The position numbers were made by a program, and so were the translations under genes. Below the pieces are notes generated by a model. It worked only from the letters and a program-made list of their open reading frames with translations, was not told the origin of the DNA and ran no database searches. Shown here in pieces: positions 42,088 through 51,520 of a stretch of 64,000 bases of DNA; positions within the stretch are counted from its first letter, which is position 1, and every line of letters starts with the position of its first letter. The stretch lies in the NCBI RefSeq assembly GCF_038443385.1, contig NZ_CP151726.1, positions 5,270,001 to 5,334,000 on the forward strand, written 5' to 3'. The stretch comes from Stieleria varia. GTDB lineage: Bacteria; Planctomycetota; Planctomycetia; Pirellulales; Pirellulaceae.

Positions 42088-43869
42088 CTAATGGATACCG
42101 GGTTCCGCACCGGGCGTTCGACCGACCAGGAAATCAAAATCGCATCCGATATCGGCTTGCCCCACATGTTTTGCGTACAAGTGAGCGTAGCCACGTGGCG
42201 GCAGTTCTTTCAGCGGTGGTGCGGCGGCGGCGCGGCGTTCGATTTCTTCGTCACTGACGTGCCAGTGGATGGTTCGCTCCGGAACGTTGATTTCGATCTC
42301 GTCGCCGGTCTGGACCAGCGCAAGCGGCCCGCCCGCTGCGCTTTCGGGGGCGATGTGCAAGACACATGTTCCGTAGCTCGTGCCGCTCATTCTGGCGTCA
42401 CTCAGACGTACCATGTCGCGGACGCCCGCCTGTAGTAGTTTCTTGGGAATGGGCAACATGCCCCACTCGGGAAATCCCGGGGCGCCCAACGGTCCGGCGC
42501 TGCGAAGGATCAAAACGCTGTCGGCGCTGACATCCAAATCCGGGTCATTGATCTTGGACTTCATCTCGGGGTAATCGTTGAACACGACGGCAGGACCTCG
42601 GTGTCGCAGCAGCTTTGGATCTGCCGCGATCGACTTGATCACGCAACCGTTGGGTGCCAAGTTGCCTCGCAACAAACAAGTGCCTCCGGCCGGAGCGACC
42701 GGGTTGTCACGAGGACGGATGACTTCGCGATTGATCACCTCCGCACCGTCGCATTGTTGCCCCAGCGTGATACCGTTGATCGTTTGGCAATCCATGTTCA
42801 GCAGGTCACGCAGCTCATTGAGCAAAGCACGAAGTCCGCCGGCGTTGTAGAAGTCCTCCATCAGGAAACGACCGCTCGGGCGGATATCGCCGGTAACGGG
42901 CGTCGTGCGTGAAAGTTCGTCGAATCGATCCAGCGTCAGTTGAATGCCCAGGCGTCCGGCGATGGCGATCAAGTGCACGATCGCATTGGTGCTGCCACCG
43001 ATCGCCAGTGAAGTCATCAATCCGTTGTCGATGGACTGTGCCGTCAGGAAGTCGGAGGGCTTTCGATTTTCCCATGCGATTTCGACCGCTCGACGCCCGG
43101 TGCGAGTTGCCAGTCGCGAGTGCTCGGCCACGACGGCGGGGATATCGGCGGCGCCCGGCAAAGTAAAACCGAGAGCTTCGGCGACGCAGGCCATGGTGCT
43201 GGCGGTGCCCATGGTCATGCAGGTTCCCGCGCTGCGACCGATGCAGTTCTCGATTCCTTTCCAATCACTATCGCAAAGATTACCAGCGACACGTTCGTCC
43301 CAGTATTTCCAGACATCGCTGCCGCTGCCCAAGGTAACGTCCTTCCACCGCGCGCTGAGCATTGCGCCGGCGGGGAAAAAGACCGACGGAATGTCAGCAC
43401 TGATCGCTCCCATCAGCATGGCGGGGACCGTCTTGTCACATCCGCCCATCAGGACCGCCGCGTCGATCGGATGACATCGCAGGACTTCCTCGACCTCCAT
43501 CGCCAACAGATTTCGGTACAGCATTGTCGTCGGCTTCATCAGCATTTCGCCGAGCGACATCACTGGGACCTCCACCGGAAAACCGCCGGCCTGCAGAATC
43601 CCCCGGCGAACTTCATCGGCCCGGTTGCGAAAGTGAGAGTGACAGGTATTGAGTTCACTCCACGTATTGAGAATCGCGACAACCGGTCGATTTTGATAGT
43701 CGATGTCATCAAACCCCATCGCCTTGAGTCGCGACCGATGCCCAAAGGAACGCATGTCGTCTGGACCGAACCAACGATGCGAGCGAAGCAGGGTGGGATC
43801 CCTTTGATCAACGGAAGCGGTTTGATCGACGGAGTTTTGCTGATCAACGGGGTCGGGTGTGTTGGTCAC
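42088..43869 (-). CDS. IlvD/Edd-family sugar-acid dehydratase (L-arabonate dehydratase-like)
   Basis: 593 residues from GTG 43869; a TTG at 43911 would give 607. The start must lie before LLRSHRWFGPDDMRSFGHRSRLKAMGF, which is the conserved N-terminus. Iron-sulfur cysteines are present: NTCHSHF (about Cys76), GGCDKTVPA (about Cys144) and GTCMTMGTAST (about Cys217). The C-terminal signature SDARMSGTSYGTCVLHIAPE follows the arabonate/xylonate-type dehydratases rather than branched-chain IlvD (DGRFSGG). The enzyme removes water from a sugar acid to give a 2-keto-3-deoxy acid. It forms a likely two-gene catabolic operon with the DapA-family lyase. Substrate assignment is tentative. Confidence 0.87.
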   Translation of the reverse strand: MTNTPDPVDQQNSVDQTASVDQRDPTLLRSHRWFGPDDMRSFGHRSRLKAMGFDDIDYQNRPVVAILNTWSELNTCHSHFRNRADEVRRGILQAGGFPVEVPVMSLGEMLMKPTTMLYRNLLAMEVEEVLRCHPIDAAVLMGGCDKTVPAMLMGAISADIPSVFFPAGAMLSARWKDVTLGSGSDVWKYWDERVAGNLCDSDWKGIENCIGRSAGTCMTMGTASTMACVAEALGFTLPGAADIPAVVAEHSRLATRTGRRAVEIAWENRKPSDFLTAQSIDNGLMTSLAIGGSTNAIVHLIAIAGRLGIQLTLDRFDELSRTTPVTGDIRPSGRFLMEDFYNAGGLRALLNELRDLLNMDCQTINGITLGQQCDGAEVINREVIRPRDNPVAPAGGTCLLRGNLAPNGCVIKSIAADPKLLRHRGPAVVFNDYPEMKSKINDPDLDVSADSVLILRSAGPLGAPGFPEWGMLPIPKKLLQAGVRDMVRLSDARMSGTSYGTCVLHIAPESAAGGPLALVQTGDEIEINVPERTIHWHVSDEEIERRAAAAPPLKELPPRGYAHLYAKHVGQADIGCDFDFLVGRTPGAEPGIH

Positions 43870-43962
43870 AGAAGATTTTTCAGGGTGGAAAGGGAGGAGT
43901 TCAAAATGCAAACGCGTTGACGAATTCCAGCTCGCGAAGTCGGTTGTCGCGTTTCGCGAAGG

Positions 43963-46900
43963 TTACATCGCAGCATCATCAAAGATCCGTGAAAAAATGC
44001 GTCGATTGGTCTGCCGGGCTTGCCGGACCTGCGCCAAGATCATTGCAGGATCATTTTCGCCCATCAAGAACGCGAGATTTTCTAGAGATTCTTGGCTCTC
44101 GGGCAATTCGTGTCGCGCCGGAGTGTTCATCAGACGCAAATTGGCTTCGATGCCCCTGAGAACACGGTACGAGGTGATCAGTTGCAGCGAGTCTTCTTCG
44201 CTCATGCAACCAAACTTCGCCAACGCTTGCAGGGAGTCCGTCGTGCCTGCCCTCAGTACCTGGGGAGTTTTCCCGATGTGTTTCAGGGTCAGCATCTGGC
44301 AGATGAACTCGACATCCACGGTCCCTCCATCGCCCCGTTTCAGATTGCTGACGTCAGCGGTCTGTTGCATGCGAAGTCGTATGGCACGGATTTCGTCCGC
44401 CATTTTTGGCGTCCATCGCGTGGATGACAAAATGCGGACGATGGCGTCGGTGGTGTTCTGTCGAAGCAATCGGGATCCGGTGATCACGCGTGCTTTACAG
44501 AGCGCCAAGCGTTGCCAAAGCGGTGCGACGCCTTGTTCGAAACGTTTGATGAAATCATCCAACGACACTGCCAACAAGCCTTCCTCGCCGGTGGGACGAA
44601 GTCGCCCGTCAAGTTCATACAGACGTCCTGGCGGCGATGGGTCATTGATCCGAGTGATGATACGTTGAGTCAGCGAGTTAAAGAAATGCTGATTGGTCGT
44701 CGTGCGTCGCGGCCCACCCACTCTGCGTTGGGTCTCGCCGTCAGCGGAGTAGAGAAACACCACGTCCAGATCGCTGTGGTAGTTGGGTTCACGTCCGCCA
44801 AATTTTCCAAGTGCGACCGCCAAGAGTTCTGCCGGTTCGCCGGATTGCGTTGCGGGATCCCCGAACTGCAACGCCAGCTTTTCTTGTTCGAACTCTGCAA
44901 CACGCCGGACGCATGACTCGGCGGTATCGCTGATCGCGCAGTGGGTCGCCTCGATCGGCTCCAGCCCCAGCATGTCGCGGGTGCCGATCATCAGGTGGGC
45001 GCTATTCTTGAACCCACTGAGAATGAGATCGATATCGGTCGCACCTCGGCACAGTTCGATGGACTTGGCATCCAATCGACTTGCCGTCGGCAAACGGTTG
45101 GTCGACAACGAGTCGATCAGTTCATCGATCATTCCCGGCATATCGATCAGGATCTGGGTCAGATAGGGCGTGGAGGCACACAGCCGAACCATCAATTCCA
45201 TCGTCGGACGATTGTTCCCGAGTAGTTCCCACAGGTACGCTTTGCCGCCGATCGAGTCGGTCACGCGGACCAGAGTTTCCAGCGTCGCATCCGGATGTGG
45301 CGTCTGACTGATCTGGGCCAACAACGTCGGGGCAATCGATGCCAGGAAATGGCGACATCGGCGTGGGCTGAGGAAATACGACCTTTCCTCGCTCAACGCG
45401 ATCAAGTTTTCCATCGCTCGCGGAATGTCTCGCAACGCATATCGCTGCAGCGTTGACTGCACCACCGCCGCATCCGGCTCGGGGTCCAATACCAAGTCCG
45501 TCACCGAAACACCGCCACCGCCGTCCCCTGGATCGTCCACGGCCGGGTCACTGGGAGCGTCGGCGAGCAAGTGGTTGATCATGCGACGGTTGACGGCAAA
45601 CGTTTCGTCCAACTGAGCCTGAAACCGCGCCAGATCTCCGCCGGACCCGTCGTCGCTGCGAATGCCCAGTTGCCATGCAAGCCGACGACGGAGCTGTTCG
45701 TCGTGTGGCAAGGTACTGGTGGGACGCCCAAAGAGCACCGAGAGTTGGTGCTGCAACCGACACAGCCTGGCGTAGTTGGACGCCAGCAAAGTTGATTCTT
45801 GATGGGTCAAGCATGTTTCGCGCTCCAGTGCCACGATTGCCGCAGATGTATTCGACAGACGAACGCTGGGCAGGTCACCGCCGTGCAGCAACTGCAAGAA
45901 TTGGATCGCCAACTCGATGTCGGCTCGTCCGCCGGGGGCACTGTAGACGTCTTCGCCTTCATCGTCGTCCATTCGAGCGCGACGCTGTAGTTTTCGCCGA
46001 AGCGTCCGGACGTCGGCAAAATCCTTCTGGCTGGTAAAGCGTCGATAGATCCATGGTTCGATGCGATTGAGGAAGTGTTCGGCCAGCTCTGCGTTGCCCG
46101 CGACGTATCTCGCTTTCACAAACGACATTCGTTGCCAAGTCCGTCCCTTGGCCTCCAAGTTGGCGACGGCTTGGTCGACACTACAGATGACTCTTTCACT
46201 TCCCAGCGGTTGCAGCGACAAATCGACTTCCAGGGCCAACGCGGCCGATCGGGCTGCGAAGGTTTCATCGGGTACGATCAAATCGATCAATTCGCGAACC
46301 AAATCCTCGTAGAACTGCCGATGCGAAGCATTTTTTTCTTCGATCGCGTCGTACAGAAAGACCAATTGCATGGCCGAACCGTAGCCCATTTCTTCGCCGC
46401 CCATTGCCCCCAAGCCGATCACACAAACCTGGGGCGTTTGTCCGTCCACACGCTGTGGGACGCCGTCGCAGCGCTGCGAGAGTCGACGAAGCGTGAACTG
46501 AAAGGCGGCCTCCAGCACCGCGTCGCTGACGTAAGCCAATTGCTGGCCCACATGGTCAGGACTCAGGTTGCGGACAAACTCTCCGTACGCGATCCGGATG
46601 ATCTCCCGACTGGTGAACTTGCGGATCGCCAACGCGGCTCGCACTGGGCTGTCGATCGCCTCAAGCTCAGCTGTCAACTCGTCGACCAGATAGTCACGGT
46701 GTGCCGGTTGACCATCACTGGCACGCATCAAGTCGAAACTTTCCGGATCTGCGATCAGCCGATTGGCCAGCGTTTGACTTGTCCCAAAAACCTGCAGCAA
46801 TGCCTGCAACGCACCCGCGTCACGCTCGAAAAGAGCCAACAGCGACGTGGGGCTACGACTGGCCGCGATGAACCGGCTCAGGTTCGTGATCGTCGAATCC

Positions 46901-47088
46901 AGATCGTCCAGTTGACCGAAATGTTGCGTCAGCCGTCGACGCAACATGTCCAGCAGATCGTCGGGTATCCCCTGGCTCCAGATCTCCGCAAGATCCTGGC
47001 AGGCGTGATTCAGGTCCCGAAATCGATCGGGAGGCAGCCAAGTGAATCTTGGGTCTGGTGGCTGAGCAGGTTCGCTGTTTTGTTGCAT
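43963..47088 (-). CDS. glnE: Glutamine synthetase adenylyltransferase with degenerate deadenylylase half
   Basis: 1041 residues, close to the ~950 of bacterial GlnE. Two nucleotidyltransferase halves are joined by helical regions. The C-terminal adenylyltransferase half is intact: ALGKFGGREPNYHSDLDVVFLYS, with the metal-binding SDLDV at about 770. It attaches AMP to glutamine synthetase when nitrogen is plentiful. In the N-terminal deadenylylase half the equivalent segment reads GLGAMGGEEMGYGSAMQLVFLYD (about 223-247): both metal-binding Asp of SDxDL are missing. The later VDMRLRPFG segment reads VDLSLQPLG. Deadenylylation by this half is therefore unlikely. The start at 47088 (MQQNSE) is the only good one. 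Confidence 0.93.
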   Translation of the reverse strand: MQQNSEPAQPPDPRFTWLPPDRFRDLNHACQDLAEIWSQGIPDDLLDMLRRRLTQHFGQLDDLDSTITNLSRFIAASRSPTSLLALFERDAGALQALLQVFGTSQTLANRLIADPESFDLMRASDGQPAHRDYLVDELTAELEAIDSPVRAALAIRKFTSREIIRIAYGEFVRNLSPDHVGQQLAYVSDAVLEAAFQFTLRRLSQRCDGVPQRVDGQTPQVCVIGLGAMGGEEMGYGSAMQLVFLYDAIEEKNASHRQFYEDLVRELIDLIVPDETFAARSAALALEVDLSLQPLGSERVICSVDQAVANLEAKGRTWQRMSFVKARYVAGNAELAEHFLNRIEPWIYRRFTSQKDFADVRTLRRKLQRRARMDDDEGEDVYSAPGGRADIELAIQFLQLLHGGDLPSVRLSNTSAAIVALERETCLTHQESTLLASNYARLCRLQHQLSVLFGRPTSTLPHDEQLRRRLAWQLGIRSDDGSGGDLARFQAQLDETFAVNRRMINHLLADAPSDPAVDDPGDGGGGVSVTDLVLDPEPDAAVVQSTLQRYALRDIPRAMENLIALSEERSYFLSPRRCRHFLASIAPTLLAQISQTPHPDATLETLVRVTDSIGGKAYLWELLGNNRPTMELMVRLCASTPYLTQILIDMPGMIDELIDSLSTNRLPTASRLDAKSIELCRGATDIDLILSGFKNSAHLMIGTRDMLGLEPIEATHCAISDTAESCVRRVAEFEQEKLALQFGDPATQSGEPAELLAVALGKFGGREPNYHSDLDVVFLYSADGETQRRVGGPRRTTTNQHFFNSLTQRIITRINDPSPPGRLYELDGRLRPTGEEGLLAVSLDDFIKRFEQGVAPLWQRLALCKARVITGSRLLRQNTTDAIVRILSSTRWTPKMADEIRAIRLRMQQTADVSNLKRGDGGTVDVEFICQMLTLKHIGKTPQVLRAGTTDSLQALAKFGCMSEEDSLQLITSYRVLRGIEANLRLMNTPARHELPESQESLENLAFLMGENDPAMILAQVRQARQTNRRIFSRIFDDAAM

Positions 47089-47564
47089 GGAGAACTACGC
47101 GAGCGAATGGCCGCCACCTCACGGCCAAGGAACTTTACGGGTAAGTCAGTAGTCTAAATTCCCGAGGACGATGCGTGTAGCGGACCTCTTTTTGACTCAG
47201 GTGTTAAAGGTGACCTAGCTTTGACTGCCAGCCCTCACTTTGGTAGCCCACCTCCGGGTAGCCCAAATGTGTGCAACCCAGACGTGGGGACCGCAATAGG
47301 CACCGCAAAACCCTGCCCGCACAACCGCGGGCACGAATCACGGACACGACAATCGTTGACTTTATGCAACATTTCGTGGGGTGTTTCTGAAACGCGATGC
47401 CGTCGCGTTTCCGTTGGGGGGCTGGGTCACTTTTCACGCAAACTCTCCTCTGACAACGACTTGCTATGATTTCATCTCATCCCAGAAAGGTGAGCGGCAC
47501 TCGCTCTGCATTGCTCCTGTTCGACCACACTGATCGATACACGCCGGGATATCAGGAGATGCTG
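47089..47564. other. Divergent leader region of glnE and sigma factor gene
   Basis: 476 bp. A short direct repeat GGTAGCCCA occurs at 47242-47250 and 47257-47265. An open frame joins the sigma factor from 47466, but its first 33 codons are upstream of the ribosome binding site. Otherwise nothing recognised. Confidence 0.4.
47554..47558 (+). promoter_or_regulatory. Ribosome binding site deciding the sigma factor start
   Basis: AGGAG is six bases before ATG 47565. It overlaps an earlier in-frame ATG at 47559 too closely for that codon to be used. Confidence 0.65.
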
Positions 47565-49136
47565 ATGGGAAAGAAGTACAACGGACGCAGCTTACAAGAC
47601 GACGCCTTCAGTGCCGAAGAATCCAACGACCGACGATCCAGGGTGATGGGGCAACAGTACGCCGAAGCCCACTTTGTCTCAGGAATGGACGTCGAATCGA
47701 GCGTTCGGGAGGAAATGAGCACCGATCCGACCGAGGATCCCGTCCGAATGTATCTGATGCAAATGGGCCAGATCCCGTTGCTGACCCGCGACCAGGAAGT
47801 CTCAGCGGCTCGCCAGATCGAACGCACCCGCTACCGCTATCGCCACTGCATGCTCGCAACGGACTTTATGTTGCAAGGTGCCCTGAAGCTGCTGCAACAG
47901 GTTCGCGACAAAACGCTTCGTTTGGACCGCACGATCGAAGTCAGCGTGACCAACGCCTCAGAAAAGAAAGCGATCATGTTGCGGATCGTCCCCAATGTCC
48001 GCACCCTGGAGCACTTGCTGGAACAAAATCGCGGCGACTACCTCACCGCCATCAACAAACGCCTGCCCATGCGTCAACGCCGCGCCGCGTGGCGTAACCT
48101 CGTCATCCGACGCAACAAGGCGGTTCGCTTGGTGGAAGAAATGAACTTGCGGACGGGAAAGCTGCAGCCCGTCTTTGAGAAACTTCGCAAATCGTCCAAC
48201 CGCATGGTCGAAATCCGCCGTCAACTGGCTGCGGGCAACAAAGACCTCATGCCCGGCATGCCGTCCGTCGAAGAGCTGAAGAGCGAACTTCACTACCTGA
48301 TGCGACTGACCTACGAAACGCCTCGCAGCCTCGAACGTCGCGTCAAGAAATGTGACTCCTTGCGAGACGACTATGACGCCGCCAAACGAGTTCTGTCGGC
48401 CGGCAACCTTCGCTTGGTCGTGTCGATCGCCAAAAAGTATCGCAACCGTGGTTTGTCGTTCCTGGACCTGATCCAAGAAGGCAACACGGGCCTGATGCGT
48501 GCCGTCGACAAATTCGAGCATGCCCGCGGATACAAGTTCAGCACCTACGCAACGTGGTGGATCCGACAAGCCATCACCCGTGCGATCGCAGACCAAAGCC
48601 GTACCATCCGTGTTCCAGTTCACATGATCGACACGATGAACAAGATTCGTCAGATCACTCGTGACTTGGTCCAAGAAAATGGACGCGAACCCACGGCGGA
48701 AGAAGTCTGTGCACGCAGCGGTTTGACCTTGGATGACACTCGAGTGATCCTGAAAATGAGCCGCCAACCGCTTTCCTTGGATCAGCCTGTGGGTGAGCAC
48801 GAAGACAGCGTGTTCGGTGAATTCTTGGAAGACCACCGAACGGACGATCCGTTGATGGAAACCAACCGTCAAGCCTTGAAGGCTCAGATCGACACCGCCA
48901 TGGAAACGCTCAACTACCGCGAGCGAGAAATCCTGCGTCTGCGTTACGGTTTGGCCGACGGTTACACCTACACGCTGGAAGAAGTCGGTCGGATCTTTCA
49001 AGTCACTCGAGAACGCGTCCGCCAGATCGAAAGTAAGGCCGTTCGCAAGCTCCAGCAACCCTACCGCGCCAAAGCCCTGGTCAGCTTCCTCGACGGTGCC
49101 GAACTGATCACGCTGGAAAACAGCGATCGAGTGTAA
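47565..49136 (+). CDS. RpoD-like sigma-70 factor
   Basis: 523 residues from ATG 47565 ([13 protein letters not shown]). Region 1.2 is [32 protein letters not shown] ~150-residue non-conserved helical insert follows before region 2 (about 279-355), which has [73 protein letters not shown], matching the core-binding and -10 recognition helices of primary sigma factors. Region 3 reads [24 protein letters not shown], and region 4.2 reads [28 protein letters not shown] with the -35 helix-turn-helix. The protein directs RNA polymerase to housekeeping-type promoters. Whether it is the principal sigma factor or a close RpoD paralogue cannot be told from this window alone. Confidence 0.93.
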   Translation: MGKKYNGRSLQDDAFSAEESNDRRSRVMGQQYAEAHFVSGMDVESSVREEMSTDPTEDPVRMYLMQMGQIPLLTRDQEVSAARQIERTRYRYRHCMLATDFMLQGALKLLQQVRDKTLRLDRTIEVSVTNASEKKAIMLRIVPNVRTLEHLLEQNRGDYLTAINKRLPMRQRRAAWRNLVIRRNKAVRLVEEMNLRTGKLQPVFEKLRKSSNRMVEIRRQLAAGNKDLMPGMPSVEELKSELHYLMRLTYETPRSLERRVKKCDSLRDDYDAAKRVLSAGNLRLVVSIAKKYRNRGLSFLDLIQEGNTGLMRAVDKFEHARGYKFSTYATWWIRQAITRAIADQSRTIRVPVHMIDTMNKIRQITRDLVQENGREPTAEEVCARSGLTLDDTRVILKMSRQPLSLDQPVGEHEDSVFGEFLEDHRTDDPLMETNRQALKAQIDTAMETLNYREREILRLRYGLADGYTYTLEEVGRIFQVTRERVRQIESKAVRKLQQPYRAKALVSFLDGAELITLENSDRV

Positions 49137-49330
49137 AACGCTCTCCCGGATGATTGCTGGGGCGGGCTTCAAACTGGTTGACCCGCAGCCGAAGGAGACT
49201 GCTGACTTTGTGAGCCGTGACGCGTAAGCGGCCGGGCCTAGCCCGGATTATTCACGCGACTCACTACAGTCATCGCAAAATGTTTGCGTAAAACGGCTTG
49301 CGAGGATTGGTACGAAAACAGTCTGCCCAT

Positions 49331-49405
49331 ATCAGCCGCCACGCGATAGCGTCCGGTTCTTACACCTATGCTCGGGAACCGGACGCTATCGCGCCAGCGG
49401 CTGAT
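49331..49405. repeat. Long palindrome, GCGATAGCGTCC family
   Basis: ATCAGCCGC and ACGCGATAGCGTCCGGTT at 49331-49358 pair with AACCGGACGCTATCGCG and GCGGCTGAT at 49377-49405, with a two-base mismatch in the arm and a ~17-base loop. GCGATAGCGTCC also occurs in each unit of the 191-bp duplication at 40571. Confidence 0.8.
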
Positions 49406-49454
49406 GACTAATCCGGGCCTAGTGGTCTGGGACAGCTAGCAGTTAGGGTTTGCC

Positions 49455-49510
49455 GTAGTGGATCTTGTTAAAGATCCCACCGCTACAGGATCTTTAACAA
49501 GATCCACTAC
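49455..49510. repeat. Perfect 23-bp hairpin
   Basis: GTAGTGGATCTTGTTAAAGA(TCC) at 49455-49477 pairs without mismatch with 49488-49510 around a 10-base loop, flanked by TTAGGG and CCCTAA. It may end transcripts from both sides. Confidence 0.9.
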
Positions 49511-49551
49511 CCTAAAGATCAGTTTTTCGTCATGCAGAGCATGACCTACGC

Positions 49552-50196
49552 CTACTGTGTCGGCAGGGCCTCGACCGATCGTTGGCTGGAATTGATCGAC
49601 CACTGTTTGGCATCACCCTCGGCAACGATCTGTCGCACGTCGTCTTCGCTGATCCCGTAGTTGAGGGCAAAGTGAGTGATTTCGCGATCGACGATCTGAT
49701 TGAGCACTTTGTCCAGTTTCTGGCGAGCCGGAGCGTCTTTTTGCAACGGTACCTTTTTGTCGATTGACGATCCGGCGAGCCGTCGATAGTCGTGGTATAT
49801 CGTTCGCCGAGTGGACTCGGGCAGATTGACCACGCGAAACTCCGGCTCGTCTGATTTCGCAGCGTCCATCGCCGTGTCTTCAGTGACGGGATCCACGGCG
49901 GCCGGCTTGGAACGCGACATTGCGATCGAAGCCCCGACCAAAATCAGCATCAGTAAACAAAGCCCGACGATTCCCGCAATCACCGGCGCGTACTGTGACC
50001 AGTCTGATGAGTCCGCATCATCATCGTCAGCATTCGTCGACGCCGGATTTGCTTGAGCCTGTCCCGCGGGTGCAGCTTGGACCGGCGTCCGTGCATTGAA
50101 CACGGCACCGCATTGCGGGCAGCGAACATTGGTCATGGTCGCAACCACGTTGGAGGTCGTCTTGCACGCAGGACAAGTGACTTGCAGAACCGACAT
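49552..50196 (-). CDS. Zinc-ribbon single-pass membrane protein, function unknown
   Basis: 214 residues from ATG 50196 (MSVLQVTCPACKTTSN); upstream codons are not supported. An N-terminal zinc ribbon with CPAC and CPQC (about residues 8-31) is followed by an Ala/Asp-rich linker, one membrane helix (VIAGIVGLCLLMLILVGASIAM, about 70-92) and a soluble C-terminus (STRRTIYHDYRRLAGSSIDKKVPLQK, then a helical tail). Such ribbon-plus-helix proteins (MJ0042-like ribbon) are frequent in planctomycetes. I know no function. The C-terminal domain is not recognised. Confidence 0.72.
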   Translation of the reverse strand: MSVLQVTCPACKTTSNVVATMTNVRCPQCGAVFNARTPVQAAPAGQAQANPASTNADDDDADSSDWSQYAPVIAGIVGLCLLMLILVGASIAMSRSKPAAVDPVTEDTAMDAAKSDEPEFRVVNLPESTRRTIYHDYRRLAGSSIDKKVPLQKDAPARQKLDKVLNQIVDREITHFALNYGISEDDVRQIVAEGDAKQWSINSSQRSVEALPTQ

Positions 50197-50649
50197 GTCA
50201 GCACCGATGGGAAAATGGAAACGACTGACGAAACTCAAACAAAAATAGAAAAACGACAATGAAGCAACAAGTCAATTGAACCCCACCTCGCATTAGTGCT
50301 TTGTCACAGCCACGGACTAGGGTCGCGATTTTCAGCCGCTGGGCGTTAGCCCGGGCTGTTCAAAAATTGGCGTTGCGGAACTATGGTGCTCCACAAGTTT
50401 CTGTCACGTCCCTCGGGCGCAGCGGGGAACGTGACCGATACGCATACGGCACAAGGCGGATGGTTTGTGTTTGGGCGGATGGTGGTGTTCGTTTTCGACT
50501 TGGAAAGTCGAACGACAATCGTCGCTCGACTTTCCAAGTCGATAGCGTGCCGCGCCAAGCGTTTTGCCATTCCCAACCATTGACTTGCACATACAGGCCC
50601 CCCCCTCGCATTCGCCTGAACGGCGAATCGGCGACCACTTTCGTCGCGC
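50197..50649. other. Intergenic region with the second ~200-bp repeat
   Basis: About 450 bp between the zinc-ribbon and PPK2 genes, both minus strand. More than half is copy 2 of the dispersed repeat. A small palindrome GTCACGT...ACGTGAC lies at about 50403-50434. Confidence 0.5.
50430..50645 (-). repeat. Dispersed ~200-bp repeat, copy 2 (inverted relative to copy 1)
   Basis: Reverse complement of the 14086-14300 segment: CGGATGGTGGTGTTCGTTTT, TCGATAGCGTGCC, AAGCGTTTTGCCATTCCCA and CCTCGCATTCGCC are seen. Its central hairpin is more perfect than in copy 1 (CGACTTGGAAAGTCGA with its complement 14 bases further). It ends against the stop codon of the PPK2 gene at 50650. Confidence 0.75.
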
Positions 50650-51498
50650 TCATCGTTGCATCTTCGCAGACGCTTGCTCGTAAAGTGCGCGGATCTCATC
50701 CAAATCGACTTCGATCGGCGGCATTTGCGGATTCATTTCTGACATGGCCTGCTCAACAATCCCGGCGACAGCCGCGTCACGGTACCACTTGTTGTCCGCC
50801 GGGATCACAAACCAAGGTGACGAATCACTGTTGCAACGAGTCATCGCGTCCTCATAAGCCTCGCGATATTCGTCCCACTGGTTTCGTGCCGCGTAATCCC
50901 CGGTGTTCAGTTTCCAGTGTTTCGCCGGATTGTCGAGGCGTTTTTTGAAGCGTTCCAACTGTTCTTCAGGGCTGATGTGCAAGTAAAACTTCAGGATCCG
51001 CGTTCCCGCGGCAATCAGGTTTTCCTCAAAATGGTTGATCAGCTCGTAACGTCGACTCCAAACCTTTTTAGGCACCAGGTCATTCACTCGGACCACCAGC
51101 ACGTCTTCGTAGTGGGAGCGATTGAAGATCGAGATACGCCCTTTTGCCGGAGTACACTTGTGGATCCGCCACAGAAAATCATGTGAGGCTTCTTCGGCAC
51201 TGGGGACTTTAAAGGGATACGTTCGACATCCCTGTGGATTCATCTGCCCCAAGACCTTGCGGATCAGCCCGTCCTTTCCCGCCGCGTCGGGAGCCTGCAG
51301 GACGATCAACAGAGACTGCTTGCCCTCGACGAACAAACGGTACTGCAAGTCCTGCAGCTTCTTGACCGTTTCGGCAGTGAATGCCTTTGCCTCGTCCTTG
51401 CCCGCAAACGGACCTTTCGACTTGGTGTCTATTCTCTTGAGCTGGATTTTGTCGCCCGGTTTGACGGCGTGTTGTTTGACGTAGTCCATTGAGTTCAA
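50650..51498 (-). CDS. Polyphosphate kinase 2 family protein
   Basis: 282 residues; ATG 51489 (MDYVKQH) is an equal candidate start. Walker A is APDAAGKDG (about 69-77), and NPQGCRTYPFKVPSAEEASHDFLWRIH is followed by the lid/Walker B segment GRISIFNRSHYEDVLVVRV. Asp after the GK of the P-loop and the NPQGC segment are those of class III PPK2 enzymes. The enzyme phosphorylates nucleoside mono- or diphosphates with inorganic polyphosphate in the cytoplasm, so it can regenerate ADP/ATP or run in reverse. Class is inferred, not certain. Confidence 0.9.
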   Translation of the reverse strand: MNSMDYVKQHAVKPGDKIQLKRIDTKSKGPFAGKDEAKAFTAETVKKLQDLQYRLFVEGKQSLLIVLQAPDAAGKDGLIRKVLGQMNPQGCRTYPFKVPSAEEASHDFLWRIHKCTPAKGRISIFNRSHYEDVLVVRVNDLVPKKVWSRRYELINHFEENLIAAGTRILKFYLHISPEEQLERFKKRLDNPAKHWKLNTGDYAARNQWDEYREAYEDAMTRCNSDSSPWFVIPADNKWYRDAAVAGIVEQAMSEMNPQMPPIEVDLDEIRALYEQASAKMQR

Positions 51499-51520
51499 CC
51501 AGTTGAGTGTCGCGGTGGTT

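Larger units (their letters stand above)
49137..49551. other. Intergenic region with two large hairpins
   Basis: 415 bp between the sigma factor gene and the convergent zinc-ribbon gene. It holds two palindromes listed separately; the rest shows only a CCCGGATTATTCA fragment shared with the 40571 duplication. Confidence 0.5.

Noticed and set aside
46075-47157. 360-codon frame antisense to glnE
   Set aside because: It is a shadow frame; glnE has clear motifs over the same stretch.
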